This document shows positions 1 through 6,398 of a stretch of DNA of 9,684 nucleotides, piece by piece (the first letter of the stretch is position 1; every line of letters begins with the position of its first letter). The notes beneath the pieces are model-generated. The model made no database searches. It was not told where the DNA came from and saw only the letters and a program-made list of their open reading frames with translations. Origin of the DNA: an uncultured delta proteobacterium (lineage in GTDB: Bacteria; Myxococcota_A; Polyangia; Polyangiales; Ga0077539); contig CAIOSS010000168.1 of assembly GCA_903860995.1 (NCBI GenBank), forward strand, positions 1-9,684, given 5' to 3'. The position numbers and the translations under genes are program-made.

Positions 1-113
1 CATCGATCAGGTAGAGCTCTCGCGGGAGCCTCGCGCCAGCGCACCTACACTTTTGGCCAATGCGTAGCCATTCATGGAGAGGGGCGCGCGGCAGCGGGGG
101 TGAGGTCGACGCC
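1..113. other. 5' flank of the pgl operon, no complete gene
   Basis: This stretch holds no complete gene. One forward frame is open from the window edge to a TAG at 65-67 and could be the last 21 codons of an upstream gene, but it is too short to identify. Another frame stops at 12-14. A less GC-rich patch at about 44-62 could hold promoter elements, but I see no convincing -35/-10 pair. A weak 5-bp hairpin lies at 17-30 (GCTCT / GGAGC, loop CGCG). Confidence 0.4.
96..105 (+). promoter_or_regulatory. Ribosome-binding site of the pglC-like gene
   Basis: The purine-rich run GGGGGTGAGG ends 8 bases before the ATG at 114. It decides the start of the sugar transferase: the other in-frame ATG at 60 lacks such a site and would add 18 residues with no family match. 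Confidence 0.6.
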
Positions 114-740
114 ATGACCCAGTCCGGCTGGAGATTCCTCGTCAAGACCGCGGTCGACCGGGCCGCCGGGCTCGTGGGCCTCGTGGTCGCCGCGCCGGTG
201 CTCGTCGGCGCCGCGGTCGCGGTGAAGGCCACCATGGGCTCGCCGGTGCTCTTCCGGCAGAGGCGCCCGGGGCGGGGCGAGCGCGTCTTCGACATCGTGA
301 AGTTTCGCACCATGCGCGAGGCCACCGACGAGCGCGGCAACCCCCTCTCCGACGCCGAGCGGCTCACCCCCGTCGGGCGGTGGCTGCGGGCCACCAGCGT
401 CGACGAGCTCCCGCAGCTGTGGAACGTCGTCCGCGGCGAGCTCTCCCTCGTCGGCCCGAGGCCCCTGCTGGTGCGTTACCTCCCACGGTATTCCCCCGAG
501 CAGCGACGGCGGCACGAGGTGATGCCGGGCATCACCGGGTGGGCGCAGATTCACGGGCGCAACGCCATCTCCTGGGAGGAGAAGTTCGCGCTCGACGTCT
601 GGTACGTCGATCACTGGTCGCTCGCCCTCGACGCCCGCATCCTGATCGAGACCGTCGGGCGGGTGCTCAAGCGCGACGGGGTGTCCAGCGACGGCCACGC
701 CACGATGCCCGAGTTCGAGGGAACGCCCGCCGGGACTTGA
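114..740 (+). CDS. pglC: PglC-type undecaprenyl-phosphate phosphoglycosyl transferase
   Basis: This 208-residue protein is a monotopic phosphoglycosyl transferase. The family moves a phospho-sugar from a UDP-sugar to undecaprenyl phosphate at the inner face of the cytoplasmic membrane, the first membrane step of glycan assembly. Residues 13-37 are a hydrophobic segment with Pro28, fitting the re-entrant helix of the family. Conserved motifs follow in order: KFRTM at 63-67, the catalytic DELPQL at 97-102 (Asp97-Glu98 dyad), VGPRPLLV at 113-120, PGITGWAQ at 138-145 and GRNAISWEEKF at 148-158. The motifs and the C-terminal GVSSDGHATM closely resemble Campylobacter PglC, recalled from memory rather than aligned. 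That points to a bacillosamine-type UDP-sugar more than to galactose or glucose, although the true substrate is not shown. The gene lies 69 bases before the aminotransferase gene, apparently first in the operon seen here. The ATG at 114 is chosen for its RBS and family N-terminus. Confidence 0.92.
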   Translation: MTQSGWRFLVKTAVDRAAGLVGLVVAAPVLVGAAVAVKATMGSPVLFRQRRPGRGERVFDIVKFRTMREATDERGNPLSDAERLTPVGRWLRATSVDELPQLWNVVRGELSLVGPRPLLVRYLPRYSPEQRRRHEVMPGITGWAQIHGRNAISWEEKFALDVWYVDHWSLALDARILIETVGRVLKRDGVSSDGHATMPEFEGTPAGT

Positions 741-748
741 ACGCGGGC

Positions 749-803
749 CCGGATTGGGACATCCAACCGGCGCCGCCCCCCGTGTCGGAGGCGACGGTTG
801 GAG
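749..803 (+). promoter_or_regulatory. Candidate two-state RNA hairpin covering the pglE ribosome-binding site
   Basis: Two exclusive stems can be drawn by hand. Stem 1 pairs CCGG (749-752) and TTGG (754-757) with CCAACCGG (763-770), leaving A753 bulged and a 5-base loop. Stem 2 pairs TCCAACCG (762-769) with CGGTTGGA (795-802). It continues past a G-A mismatch with CGCC (771-774) on GGCG (790-793). Stem 2 buries three bases of the Shine-Dalgarno GGAG (800-803) of the downstream gene, while stem 1 frees it. No T-tract follows, so it is not a typical terminator. The pairing is real; regulation is inference, since GC-rich RNA folds readily by chance. Confidence 0.35.
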
Positions 804-809
804 TACAGC

Positions 810-1943
810 GTGAGCAAGCGCGTCTATCTGTCGGTTCCGCACATGGGCGAGAGCGAGCTGCGCTACGTCACCGAGGCCTTCACCTCCAACTGGCTCTCCA
901 CCGTGGGGCCCAACCTCGACGCCTTCGAGAAGAGCTTCACCGAGCGGGTGGGCCTCCCCTGCGTGGCCCTCGCCAGCGGCACCGCGGGGATGCACCTCGG
1001 GCTGCGGCTCCTGGGCGTAGGGCCCGGCGACGAGGTCATCTGCCCCTCGCTCACCTTCATCGCCACCATCAACCCGGCGATCTACCTCGGCGCCCGCCCG
1101 GTGTTCATCGACTCCGACCGCGCCAGCTGGAACCTCGACCCCAACGTGCTCGAAGACCTGCTTCGCAAGCGCGCCGCGGCGGGCAGGGTGCCGAAGGCCC
1201 TGGTGGTGGTGCACCTCTACGGCCAGAGCGCGGACATGGACCCGATCATGGCCGTGTGCGATCGCTACGGGGTCGCGGTGCTCGAAGACGCCGCCGAGGC
1301 CGTGGGCACCACGTACAAGGGCCGCCCCGCCGGCACCATCGCCCCCATCGGGGTGTACTCCTTCAACGGCAACAAGATCATCACCACCACCCGCGGCGGG
1401 ATGATGGTCGCGCACGACCCGGAGCGGGTGCAGCGCGCGCGCTTCTGGTCGCAGCAGGCGCGCGACCCTGGGGTGGCCTATGAGCACACCCAGGTCGGGT
1501 ACAACTACCGGATGTCCAACGTGCTCGCGGGCATCGGGCGGGGGCAGCTGGAGGTGCTCGACCAGCGCGTGGCCCGCCGCCGCGAGGTGGCCTTCGCCTA
1601 CCGCGACGCCTTCGCCGACCTCGGGGGCCTCACCCTCATGCCGCAGTGCGAGTACGGCCTGCACACCCACTGGCTCAGCGCCTTCCAGGTCGACGCCGCC
1701 GCCCTCGGGGTCGACCGCGACGGGCTCATCCGCGCCCTCGAGGCCGAGAACATCGAGAGCCGCCCGGTGTGGAAGCCCATGCACCTGCAGCCCCTCTTCG
1801 AGGGGGTGGAGTGCGTCGGGGGCGACGTGGCCGCCGATCTGTTTTTCCACGGAATCTGCCTACCGAGCTCGAGCAACCTGTCCGATGAAGACCAGCGGCG
1901 GGTGATCGCGACGGTGCGACGCGCCGCCCGGCGCGAACGGTGA
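810..1943 (+). CDS. pglE: PglE-type PLP-dependent nucleotide-sugar aminotransferase (DegT/DnrJ/EryC1/StrS family)
   Basis: This 377-residue cytoplasmic enzyme should transaminate a UDP-4-keto-6-deoxy-HexNAc (product of the downstream dehydratase) to the 4-amino sugar, with glutamate as usual donor. The fold-type I motifs are present: ASGTAG at 55-60, the EDAAEA motif (Asp160, pyridine-nitrogen contact), the Schiff-base lysine Lys189 in SFNGNKIITT, YNYRMSN at 231-237, and RPVWKPMHLQP near 318-328. Start PHMGESEL, QAR-YEH and the C-terminal FFHGICLPS match the layout of Campylobacter PglE as I recall it. The GTG at 810 is preferred because GGAG at 800-803 sits 6 bases upstream; a TTG at 798 would overlap that site and add four residues. 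The stop overlaps the next start by 4 bases (GTGA), suggesting coupled translation. Arg195 replaces a residue that is usually Gly or Glu in the stretch after the lysine. Confidence in the family is very high; the exact sugar is inferred from neighbours. Confidence 0.92.
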   Translation: MSKRVYLSVPHMGESELRYVTEAFTSNWLSTVGPNLDAFEKSFTERVGLPCVALASGTAGMHLGLRLLGVGPGDEVICPSLTFIATINPAIYLGARPVFIDSDRASWNLDPNVLEDLLRKRAAAGRVPKALVVVHLYGQSADMDPIMAVCDRYGVAVLEDAAEAVGTTYKGRPAGTIAPIGVYSFNGNKIITTTRGGMMVAHDPERVQRARFWSQQARDPGVAYEHTQVGYNYRMSNVLAGIGRGQLEVLDQRVARRREVAFAYRDAFADLGGLTLMPQCEYGLHTHWLSAFQVDAAALGVDRDGLIRALEAENIESRPVWKPMHLQPLFEGVECVGGDVAADLFFHGICLPSSSNLSDEDQRRVIATVRRAARRER

Positions 1944-3934
1944 CCCCGATGAAGCCCGAAGCACCCCTCCCCGACCTCAAGGTGCCCCGCATCGTGATGA
2001 ACTACCGCCGCCCGGTGGTCGTCGTCGCCCACCTCGCGCTCTGGACCCTGTCGTTCTACGGGGCCTTCTTCCTTCGCTTCGACGGGCACATCCCCGGGTA
2101 CTACCTCCGGCTCACCCCCTACTGGGTCGTCCCCCTGCTGCTGCTGCGGGCCATCGTGCATGCCAACCTCGGGCTCTTCCACGGGCTCTGGCGCTACACG
2201 GGCATGCGCGACCTGCTCACGCTCATCCAGGGCGCGGCCATCTCCAGCGCGCTCTTCGTCCTCTACGCCATCTTCATCGGCCCGCAGGGCTTCCCCCGGT
2301 CGGTCTTCGTCATCGACTGGCTGCTCGCCCTCATGGCCGTCGGCGGCATGCGCCTCGCCATTCGCGCGACGCGCGAGACCCTGCGCACCAGCGCCCTCGA
2401 CCCCGAGGAGACCCGCAAGAAGATCCTGGTGGTGGGCGCCGGCGACGCGGGCGAGATGCTCGTGCGGGAGATCCACAAGACGCACGCGGCGAAGTTCGAG
2501 GTGGTGGGCTTCGTCGACGACAGCGCCGCCAAGCTGCGCGAGCGCATCCACGGCGTGACCGTGCTCGGCCCGATCAGCAGCGTGGCCGACCTCGTGCGCG
2601 CCCACGGCGTCGACGAGGTCGTGGTGGCCATCCCCTCGGCCAAGGGGAAGGACATGCGGCAGATCCTCGACCTCTGCCAGGCGAGCGGCGCCAGCATCCG
2701 CACCATCCCCGGGATGGGCTCGCTCATCGACGGCAGGGTGACCATCAACCAGATCCGCCCGGTGAAGATCGAAGACCTGCTCGGGCGCGAGCCGGTGACC
2801 CTCGACACCGAGGAGATCTCCCGGTGCATCAACGGCGCGGTGGTGATGATCACCGGCGCGGGCGGCTCCATCGGCTCCGAGCTCTGCCGGCAGGTGTGCC
2901 ACTTCGGCCCCGCCCGCCTGGTGCTCGTCGAGCAGGCCGAGACCAGCTTGTTCCACATCCACCGCGAGCTGCGGGAGACCTTCCCCGACGTGGTGGTGGT
3001 GCCCCGCATCGGGGACATCTGCGACACCCGGCGGATGTCGGCGATCTTCGCGAAGTACAAGCCCGCGGTGGTCTTCCACGCCGCGGCGCACAAGCACGTC
3101 CCGATGATGGAGTGGAACGCCGGCGAGTCGATCAAGAACAACGTCTTCGGCACGCGCAAGCTGGCCGACCTCGCGGTGGCCCACAACGTCCAGCAGTTCG
3201 TGATGATCTCCACGGACAAGGCCGTGAACCCCACGTCCATCATGGGGGTGTCCAAGCGCGTCGCGGAGATCTACTGCCAGGCGCTCTCGCAGCGCTCCCA
3301 CACGCGCTTCATCACGGTGCGCTTCGGCAACGTGCTCGGCAGCGCCGGCTCGGTGGTGCCCATCTTCCAGGAGCAGATCCTGAAGGGCGGCCCGGTGTCG
3401 GTGACGCACCCGGAGATGAAGCGGTACTTCATGACCATCCCCGAGGCCTCGCAGCTGGTGATGCAGGCCGGGGCGATGGGCCGCGGGGGGGAGATCTTCG
3501 TGCTCGACATGGGCGAGCCGGTGAAGATCGTCGACCTCGCGCGCGACCTCATCCGCCTGTCGGGCCTGAAGCCCGGCGAGGACGTGGAGATCCAGTTCAC
3601 GGGCATCCGCCCGGGCGAGAAGCTCTTCGAGGAGCTCGCCACGGACGAGGAGCACGCCGACAAGACCAAGCACCCGAAGATCTTCGTCGGCCGCTTCCGC
3701 CCCTGCGACTGGGACGAGCTCCAGGTGAAGATGGACGAGCTCAAGGCCTGCACCGACGGCGCCGACGACGCGACGGTGCGTCAGCGCTTCACGGCGCTGG
3801 TGCCGGAGTACAAGCCGACGCTCGTGCCCGGCCAGGGAACGATCCCCCCGAGCGCGGGCATCAAGGCGATGAGCGCCGAGAAGGCCGCGGAGATCGAGGC
3901 CAGCGGCGGCAAGGTGCTGGAGTTCAAGCGCTGA
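1940..3934 (+). CDS. pglF: PglF/WbpM-type membrane UDP-N-acetylglucosamine 4,6-dehydratase (CapD family)
   Basis: This 664-residue inner-membrane protein should make UDP-4-keto-6-deoxy-GlcNAc from UDP-GlcNAc using tightly bound NAD, the substrate for the aminotransferase encoded just before it. About four hydrophobic segments lie at residues 25-45, 60-80, 92-113 and 121-140. A first nucleotide-binding domain follows, starting at VVGAGDAGEML (164-174). The catalytic extended SDR domain begins with TGAGGSIGSE (305-314), then HAAAHKHVP (380-388), and the active-site segment ISTDKAVNPTSIMGVSK (423-439). Met435 stands where small SDR enzymes have the catalytic Tyr, with Lys439 four residues on; this Ser/Thr-Met-Lys arrangement is typical of the large WbpM/PglF type. 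FTGIRPGEKLFEEL lies at 553-566. The protein is somewhat longer than Campylobacter PglF. The GTG start overlaps the preceding stop by 4 bases; ATG at 1949 is an alternative, and neither has a clear Shine-Dalgarno. The stop lies 24 bases from the stop of the opposing lipoprotein gene. Confidence 0.92.
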   Translation: MTPMKPEAPLPDLKVPRIVMNYRRPVVVVAHLALWTLSFYGAFFLRFDGHIPGYYLRLTPYWVVPLLLLRAIVHANLGLFHGLWRYTGMRDLLTLIQGAAISSALFVLYAIFIGPQGFPRSVFVIDWLLALMAVGGMRLAIRATRETLRTSALDPEETRKKILVVGAGDAGEMLVREIHKTHAAKFEVVGFVDDSAAKLRERIHGVTVLGPISSVADLVRAHGVDEVVVAIPSAKGKDMRQILDLCQASGASIRTIPGMGSLIDGRVTINQIRPVKIEDLLGREPVTLDTEEISRCINGAVVMITGAGGSIGSELCRQVCHFGPARLVLVEQAETSLFHIHRELRETFPDVVVVPRIGDICDTRRMSAIFAKYKPAVVFHAAAHKHVPMMEWNAGESIKNNVFGTRKLADLAVAHNVQQFVMISTDKAVNPTSIMGVSKRVAEIYCQALSQRSHTRFITVRFGNVLGSAGSVVPIFQEQILKGGPVSVTHPEMKRYFMTIPEASQLVMQAGAMGRGGEIFVLDMGEPVKIVDLARDLIRLSGLKPGEDVEIQFTGIRPGEKLFEELATDEEHADKTKHPKIFVGRFRPCDWDELQVKMDELKACTDGADDATVRQRFTALVPEYKPTLVPGQGTIPPSAGIKAMSAEKAAEIEASGGKVLEFKR

Positions 3935-3958
3935 AGAGGTGTTGATCCATGTCTCCCG

Positions 3959-6277
3959 TCACCGGATGAAGATGCTGCTGCCGCGCACGCGCAGCGGCAC
4001 CTCGATGGCGCCGCCGGTCACCGTCACGCTGCTGCCGCCGAGGGCGTCGCGCAGCACGGTGCCGTCGGCCACGCCGAGCTCCGCCGGGAGGCGCACCGAG
4101 ACCGCCCGCGCCGTGGTGCCGCGGTTGAGCGCCACGATGGCTACGTCAGCGCCCGTCCCGCGCGCGTACACGTAGCCGTCGCCGTCGGTGTGCAGCGAAC
4201 GCCGGGCGCCGCGCTGCAGTCCCCGGTGCGTCCCGCGCAGGCGGCCCACCGCGCGCACGTGGGCGAGCAGGCGCTGCTCGCGGGCGTTGAGGTCGGCGCC
4301 GAAGCGCATCGGGCGGCGGTTGTCGGGGTCGGCCGCGCCGGGCATGCCCACTTCATCGCCGTAGTAGACGAGCGGAACACCGCGCTGGGTGAGCGTGAAG
4401 GTGAACGCGATCGCCATGCGCTCGTAGGGCTCGTCGCTCGGGGGCGGTGGGGGCGGGTTGTTGTACCCGAGCTCGCGGGTGTCGCCGACGAGCTGACCGG
4501 CGGCCTCGGAGATGAAGCGCTCGATGTCGTGGTTGCCCAGGAAGGGCGACATCGGGAAGTCGCCGTAGGCCCGCTCGCTGCGCTGCACGGCGGCCTCGAG
4601 GTCGCCCATGCTGCCGTTGTTGCGCGCGAGGGACGAGCGGATGGCCCAGTAGAGCGGGAAGTCGAACTGGGCGTGCAGGGCGTTGTCGCCGATGTAGCGG
4701 CGCACGAGGTCGTAGCCGTCGCCGCCGGTGAAGGTCTCGCCGACGGTGTACGGGCGGGCGTTGCCGGTGTCCCAGGCGTTGAGCCGCGCCCGCAGGTTGC
4801 TCGTGGCGAGGAAGTTCATGTGCTTGACCGCGTCGACGCGGAAGCCGTCGGCGTTGGTCTCGTTGAGCCACCACATGCCGTCGTCGAGCATCTGGTCGGC
4901 CACGGCCATGTTGGTCCAGTTGACGTCGGGGAGGTAGTTGGTGAACCAGCAGTCGAGCGGGCGGTCGTCCCAGCTGCACATCGGCCCGCCGCACACGCAG
5001 CTCCCGTCCCCGTTGAACCAGCCGTCCCGCTGGTGCATCTGGAAGTACGGGTGCTCTCGGTGGAGCTGGTTGTTCACCATGTCGTAGAGCACCCGGATGC
5101 CGTGACGGTGGGCCTCCTCGTTGAGCGCGCGCAGGTCGTCGAGCGAGCCCCAGTGGGAGTCCGTGTCGCGGGGCTGGTTGGGCCAGTACCCGTGGTACCC
5201 GCCGTAGCCGCGCCCGTCGCCGCCGCGGCCGACGTTGTGGGTGTTGGCGTTGACCGGTGAGAGCCAGAGCGAGCGCACCCCGAGCTGGTCGAAGTAGCCC
5301 TCGCGCAGCGCGGCGATGACGCCCGCGAAGTCCCCGCCGTTGTAGTCGGCGATGGGGGCGATGCCGCCCACGCGGCCGTCGTTGAGGGGGTTGCCGTTGC
5401 GGAAGCGGTCGGTGAAGACGAAGTACATCGGCCCGTCGGTCCACTCGAAGGGCGTCTCCTCGATCCACATCGGGACGAAGAGCTCGGCGGCGCGGCGGCC
5501 GCCGGCCGTGCTGGCGTTGAAGCGCAGGCTGTAGCGCGTGCGGGCGAGGCCGCGGGCGCGCACCCGGATGAGCCCGCTGGCCCGGTCGAAGGTCACCGCG
5601 TCGGGGGGGAGCACACCCGGGGACATGGTCACCCGCACGCTGGCCGGGTCGACCCCGCGGCCTTCGGCGCCGTCGGTGTAGCGCACGTCGAGCTCCAGGG
5701 TGCCGTCCCCGGAGGCGCCGTTACGCACCGGGGTAAGCAGCGGGAGGTTGCAGTCGGGCACGATCACCCGGGAGTTCTCCACGCCGCCGACGTACTTCCG
5801 GACGATGTTCGCCGGGTCGGTGATGTACTGGTCGCCGTCGACCACGAACTTGTACCCGTAGTCCCCCGCCGGGAGGTCGAGCTCGACGCGGAACACCCCG
5901 GTGGCCCCCATCGGGGTGAGCGGGTTGGCGCTGGTGGAGAAGCTGTTCCACTCGCCCGCGACGGAGACCGAGCGCGCCGGGCGGCCCAGGTTGAGCGAGA
6001 AGCTCGTGCGGCAGCTGCGCACCAGCGCGCCACCGTCGAGGACCATCACGGGCACGTCCGGCGGCGGGGTGTCGGTCACCACGAGGCCCTGGTCGCCGGG
6101 CGCAGGCGCGTCGGCGGGGCGCGGCGCGTCGAGGCCGCCGAGGTCGAAGGTGCCCGGGACGTCGGGGGTGACCGCGGCGTCGAGGGAGCCCGCGGCGTCG
6201 GCGGGGTCGACCGCGGCGTCGTCACAGCCGGCGAGCGCGAGGCCCAGGAGAGCGATCGATCGGTACAGGCAGGCCAT
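3959..6277 (-). CDS. Secreted lipoprotein of the alpha-amylase family (GH13) with N-terminal E-set/CBM48-like domain
   Basis: This 772-residue protein begins with a lipoprotein signal peptide; the lipobox LALAGC gives Cys18 as the lipidated residue, followed by DD. Residues about 19-85 are an Asp/Ala/Pro-rich linker. Residues about 92-175 (SVSVAGEWNSF, GDYGYKFVVDG) look like an immunoglobulin-like carbohydrate-binding domain of the CBM48/AMPK type, flanked by Cys89 and Cys176. The GH13 barrel starts near 283 (PMYFVFTDRF). Conserved regions are I YDMVNNQ (Asp399), V LPDVN, II GFRVDAVKH (nucleophile Asp482), III VGETF (acid/base Glu514) and IV FLGNHD (Asp584), then a YYGDE motif near 638-642 and a C-terminal beta domain. 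The region I His is Gln404. Four Cys cluster at 427-443, and six prolines occur near 608-613. It probably hydrolyses or rearranges alpha-glucans at the cell surface; specificity cannot be read. The ATG at 6277 is chosen for the signal peptide. I see no clear RBS. An upstream TTG at 6316 would add 13 non-signal residues. Confidence 0.9.
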   Translation of the reverse strand: MACLYRSIALLGLALAGCDDAAVDPADAAGSLDAAVTPDVPGTFDLGGLDAPRPADAPAPGDQGLVVTDTPPPDVPVMVLDGGALVRSCRTSFSLNLGRPARSVSVAGEWNSFSTSANPLTPMGATGVFRVELDLPAGDYGYKFVVDGDQYITDPANIVRKYVGGVENSRVIVPDCNLPLLTPVRNGASGDGTLELDVRYTDGAEGRGVDPASVRVTMSPGVLPPDAVTFDRASGLIRVRARGLARTRYSLRFNASTAGGRRAAELFVPMWIEETPFEWTDGPMYFVFTDRFRNGNPLNDGRVGGIAPIADYNGGDFAGVIAALREGYFDQLGVRSLWLSPVNANTHNVGRGGDGRGYGGYHGYWPNQPRDTDSHWGSLDDLRALNEEAHRHGIRVLYDMVNNQLHREHPYFQMHQRDGWFNGDGSCVCGGPMCSWDDRPLDCWFTNYLPDVNWTNMAVADQMLDDGMWWLNETNADGFRVDAVKHMNFLATSNLRARLNAWDTGNARPYTVGETFTGGDGYDLVRRYIGDNALHAQFDFPLYWAIRSSLARNNGSMGDLEAAVQRSERAYGDFPMSPFLGNHDIERFISEAAGQLVGDTRELGYNNPPPPPPSDEPYERMAIAFTFTLTQRGVPLVYYGDEVGMPGAADPDNRRPMRFGADLNAREQRLLAHVRAVGRLRGTHRGLQRGARRSLHTDGDGYVYARGTGADVAIVALNRGTTARAVSVRLPAELGVADGTVLRDALGGSSVTVTGGAIEVPLRVRGSSIFIR

Positions 6278-6398
6278 GGTTGACGGACTGAAACAGCCCG
6301 GGCGCGGCCCGGTCAAGCTCGGGCGGCAGTGGGGCCGTGAGCGCGTCAGCCCGCGCTGGACAAGCGTCGGGCTTTGGACGAGTTATCCCGCCACTGCA
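6278..6398. promoter_or_regulatory. Divergent intergenic region with a perfect palindrome and a weak minus-strand promoter
   Basis: These 121 bases separate the divergent starts of the GH13 lipoprotein and the TerC gene, so promoters for both should lie here. The inverted repeat CCGGGC-GCG-GCCCGG spans 6298-6312. On the minus strand a -35-like TTGACC (6316-6311) is followed after 17 bases by a poor -10, TTTCAG (6293-6288). The palindrome overlaps this -35 and spacer as an operator might, but the implied leader is only a few bases. I found no convincing plus-strand promoter. GC-rich palindromes of this size are not rare here, so the regulatory role is a guess. Confidence 0.3.

Noticed and set aside
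17..30. Shared 10-mer TCGCGGGAGC with the hairpin at 8983-8996, as a possible repeat family
   Set aside because: Only ten GC-rich bases match, the flanks differ, and no further copies were noticed; chance is likely.
60..113. N-terminal extension of the sugar transferase to the ATG at 60
   Set aside because: The added 18 residues do not resemble the family; the ATG at 114 has an RBS at good spacing and the expected N-terminus.
798..809. TTG start for the aminotransferase
   Set aside because: It overlaps the Shine-Dalgarno that serves the GTG at 810, and family members begin near the GTG.
72..1850. Long minus-strand open frame (592 codons) opposite the pglC and pglE genes
   Set aside because: Its translation is rich in His, Gly, Ala, Val and Asp with no domain, as expected for the complement of GC-rich genes with strong third-position bias; the plus-strand frames carry clear family motifs.
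1598..3673. Minus-strand open frame of 691 codons opposite pglE and pglF
   Set aside because: Same composition artefact; it spans the boundary of two confidently assigned plus-strand genes and shows no recognisable motif.
4190..5260. Plus-strand open frame of 356 codons inside the amylase gene
   Set aside because: Val/Ala/Gly/His-rich shadow opposite a well-supported GH13 protein.
6278..6316. TTG start at 6316 for the amylase-like lipoprotein
   Set aside because: It would place 13 polar, Pro-rich residues before the signal peptide.
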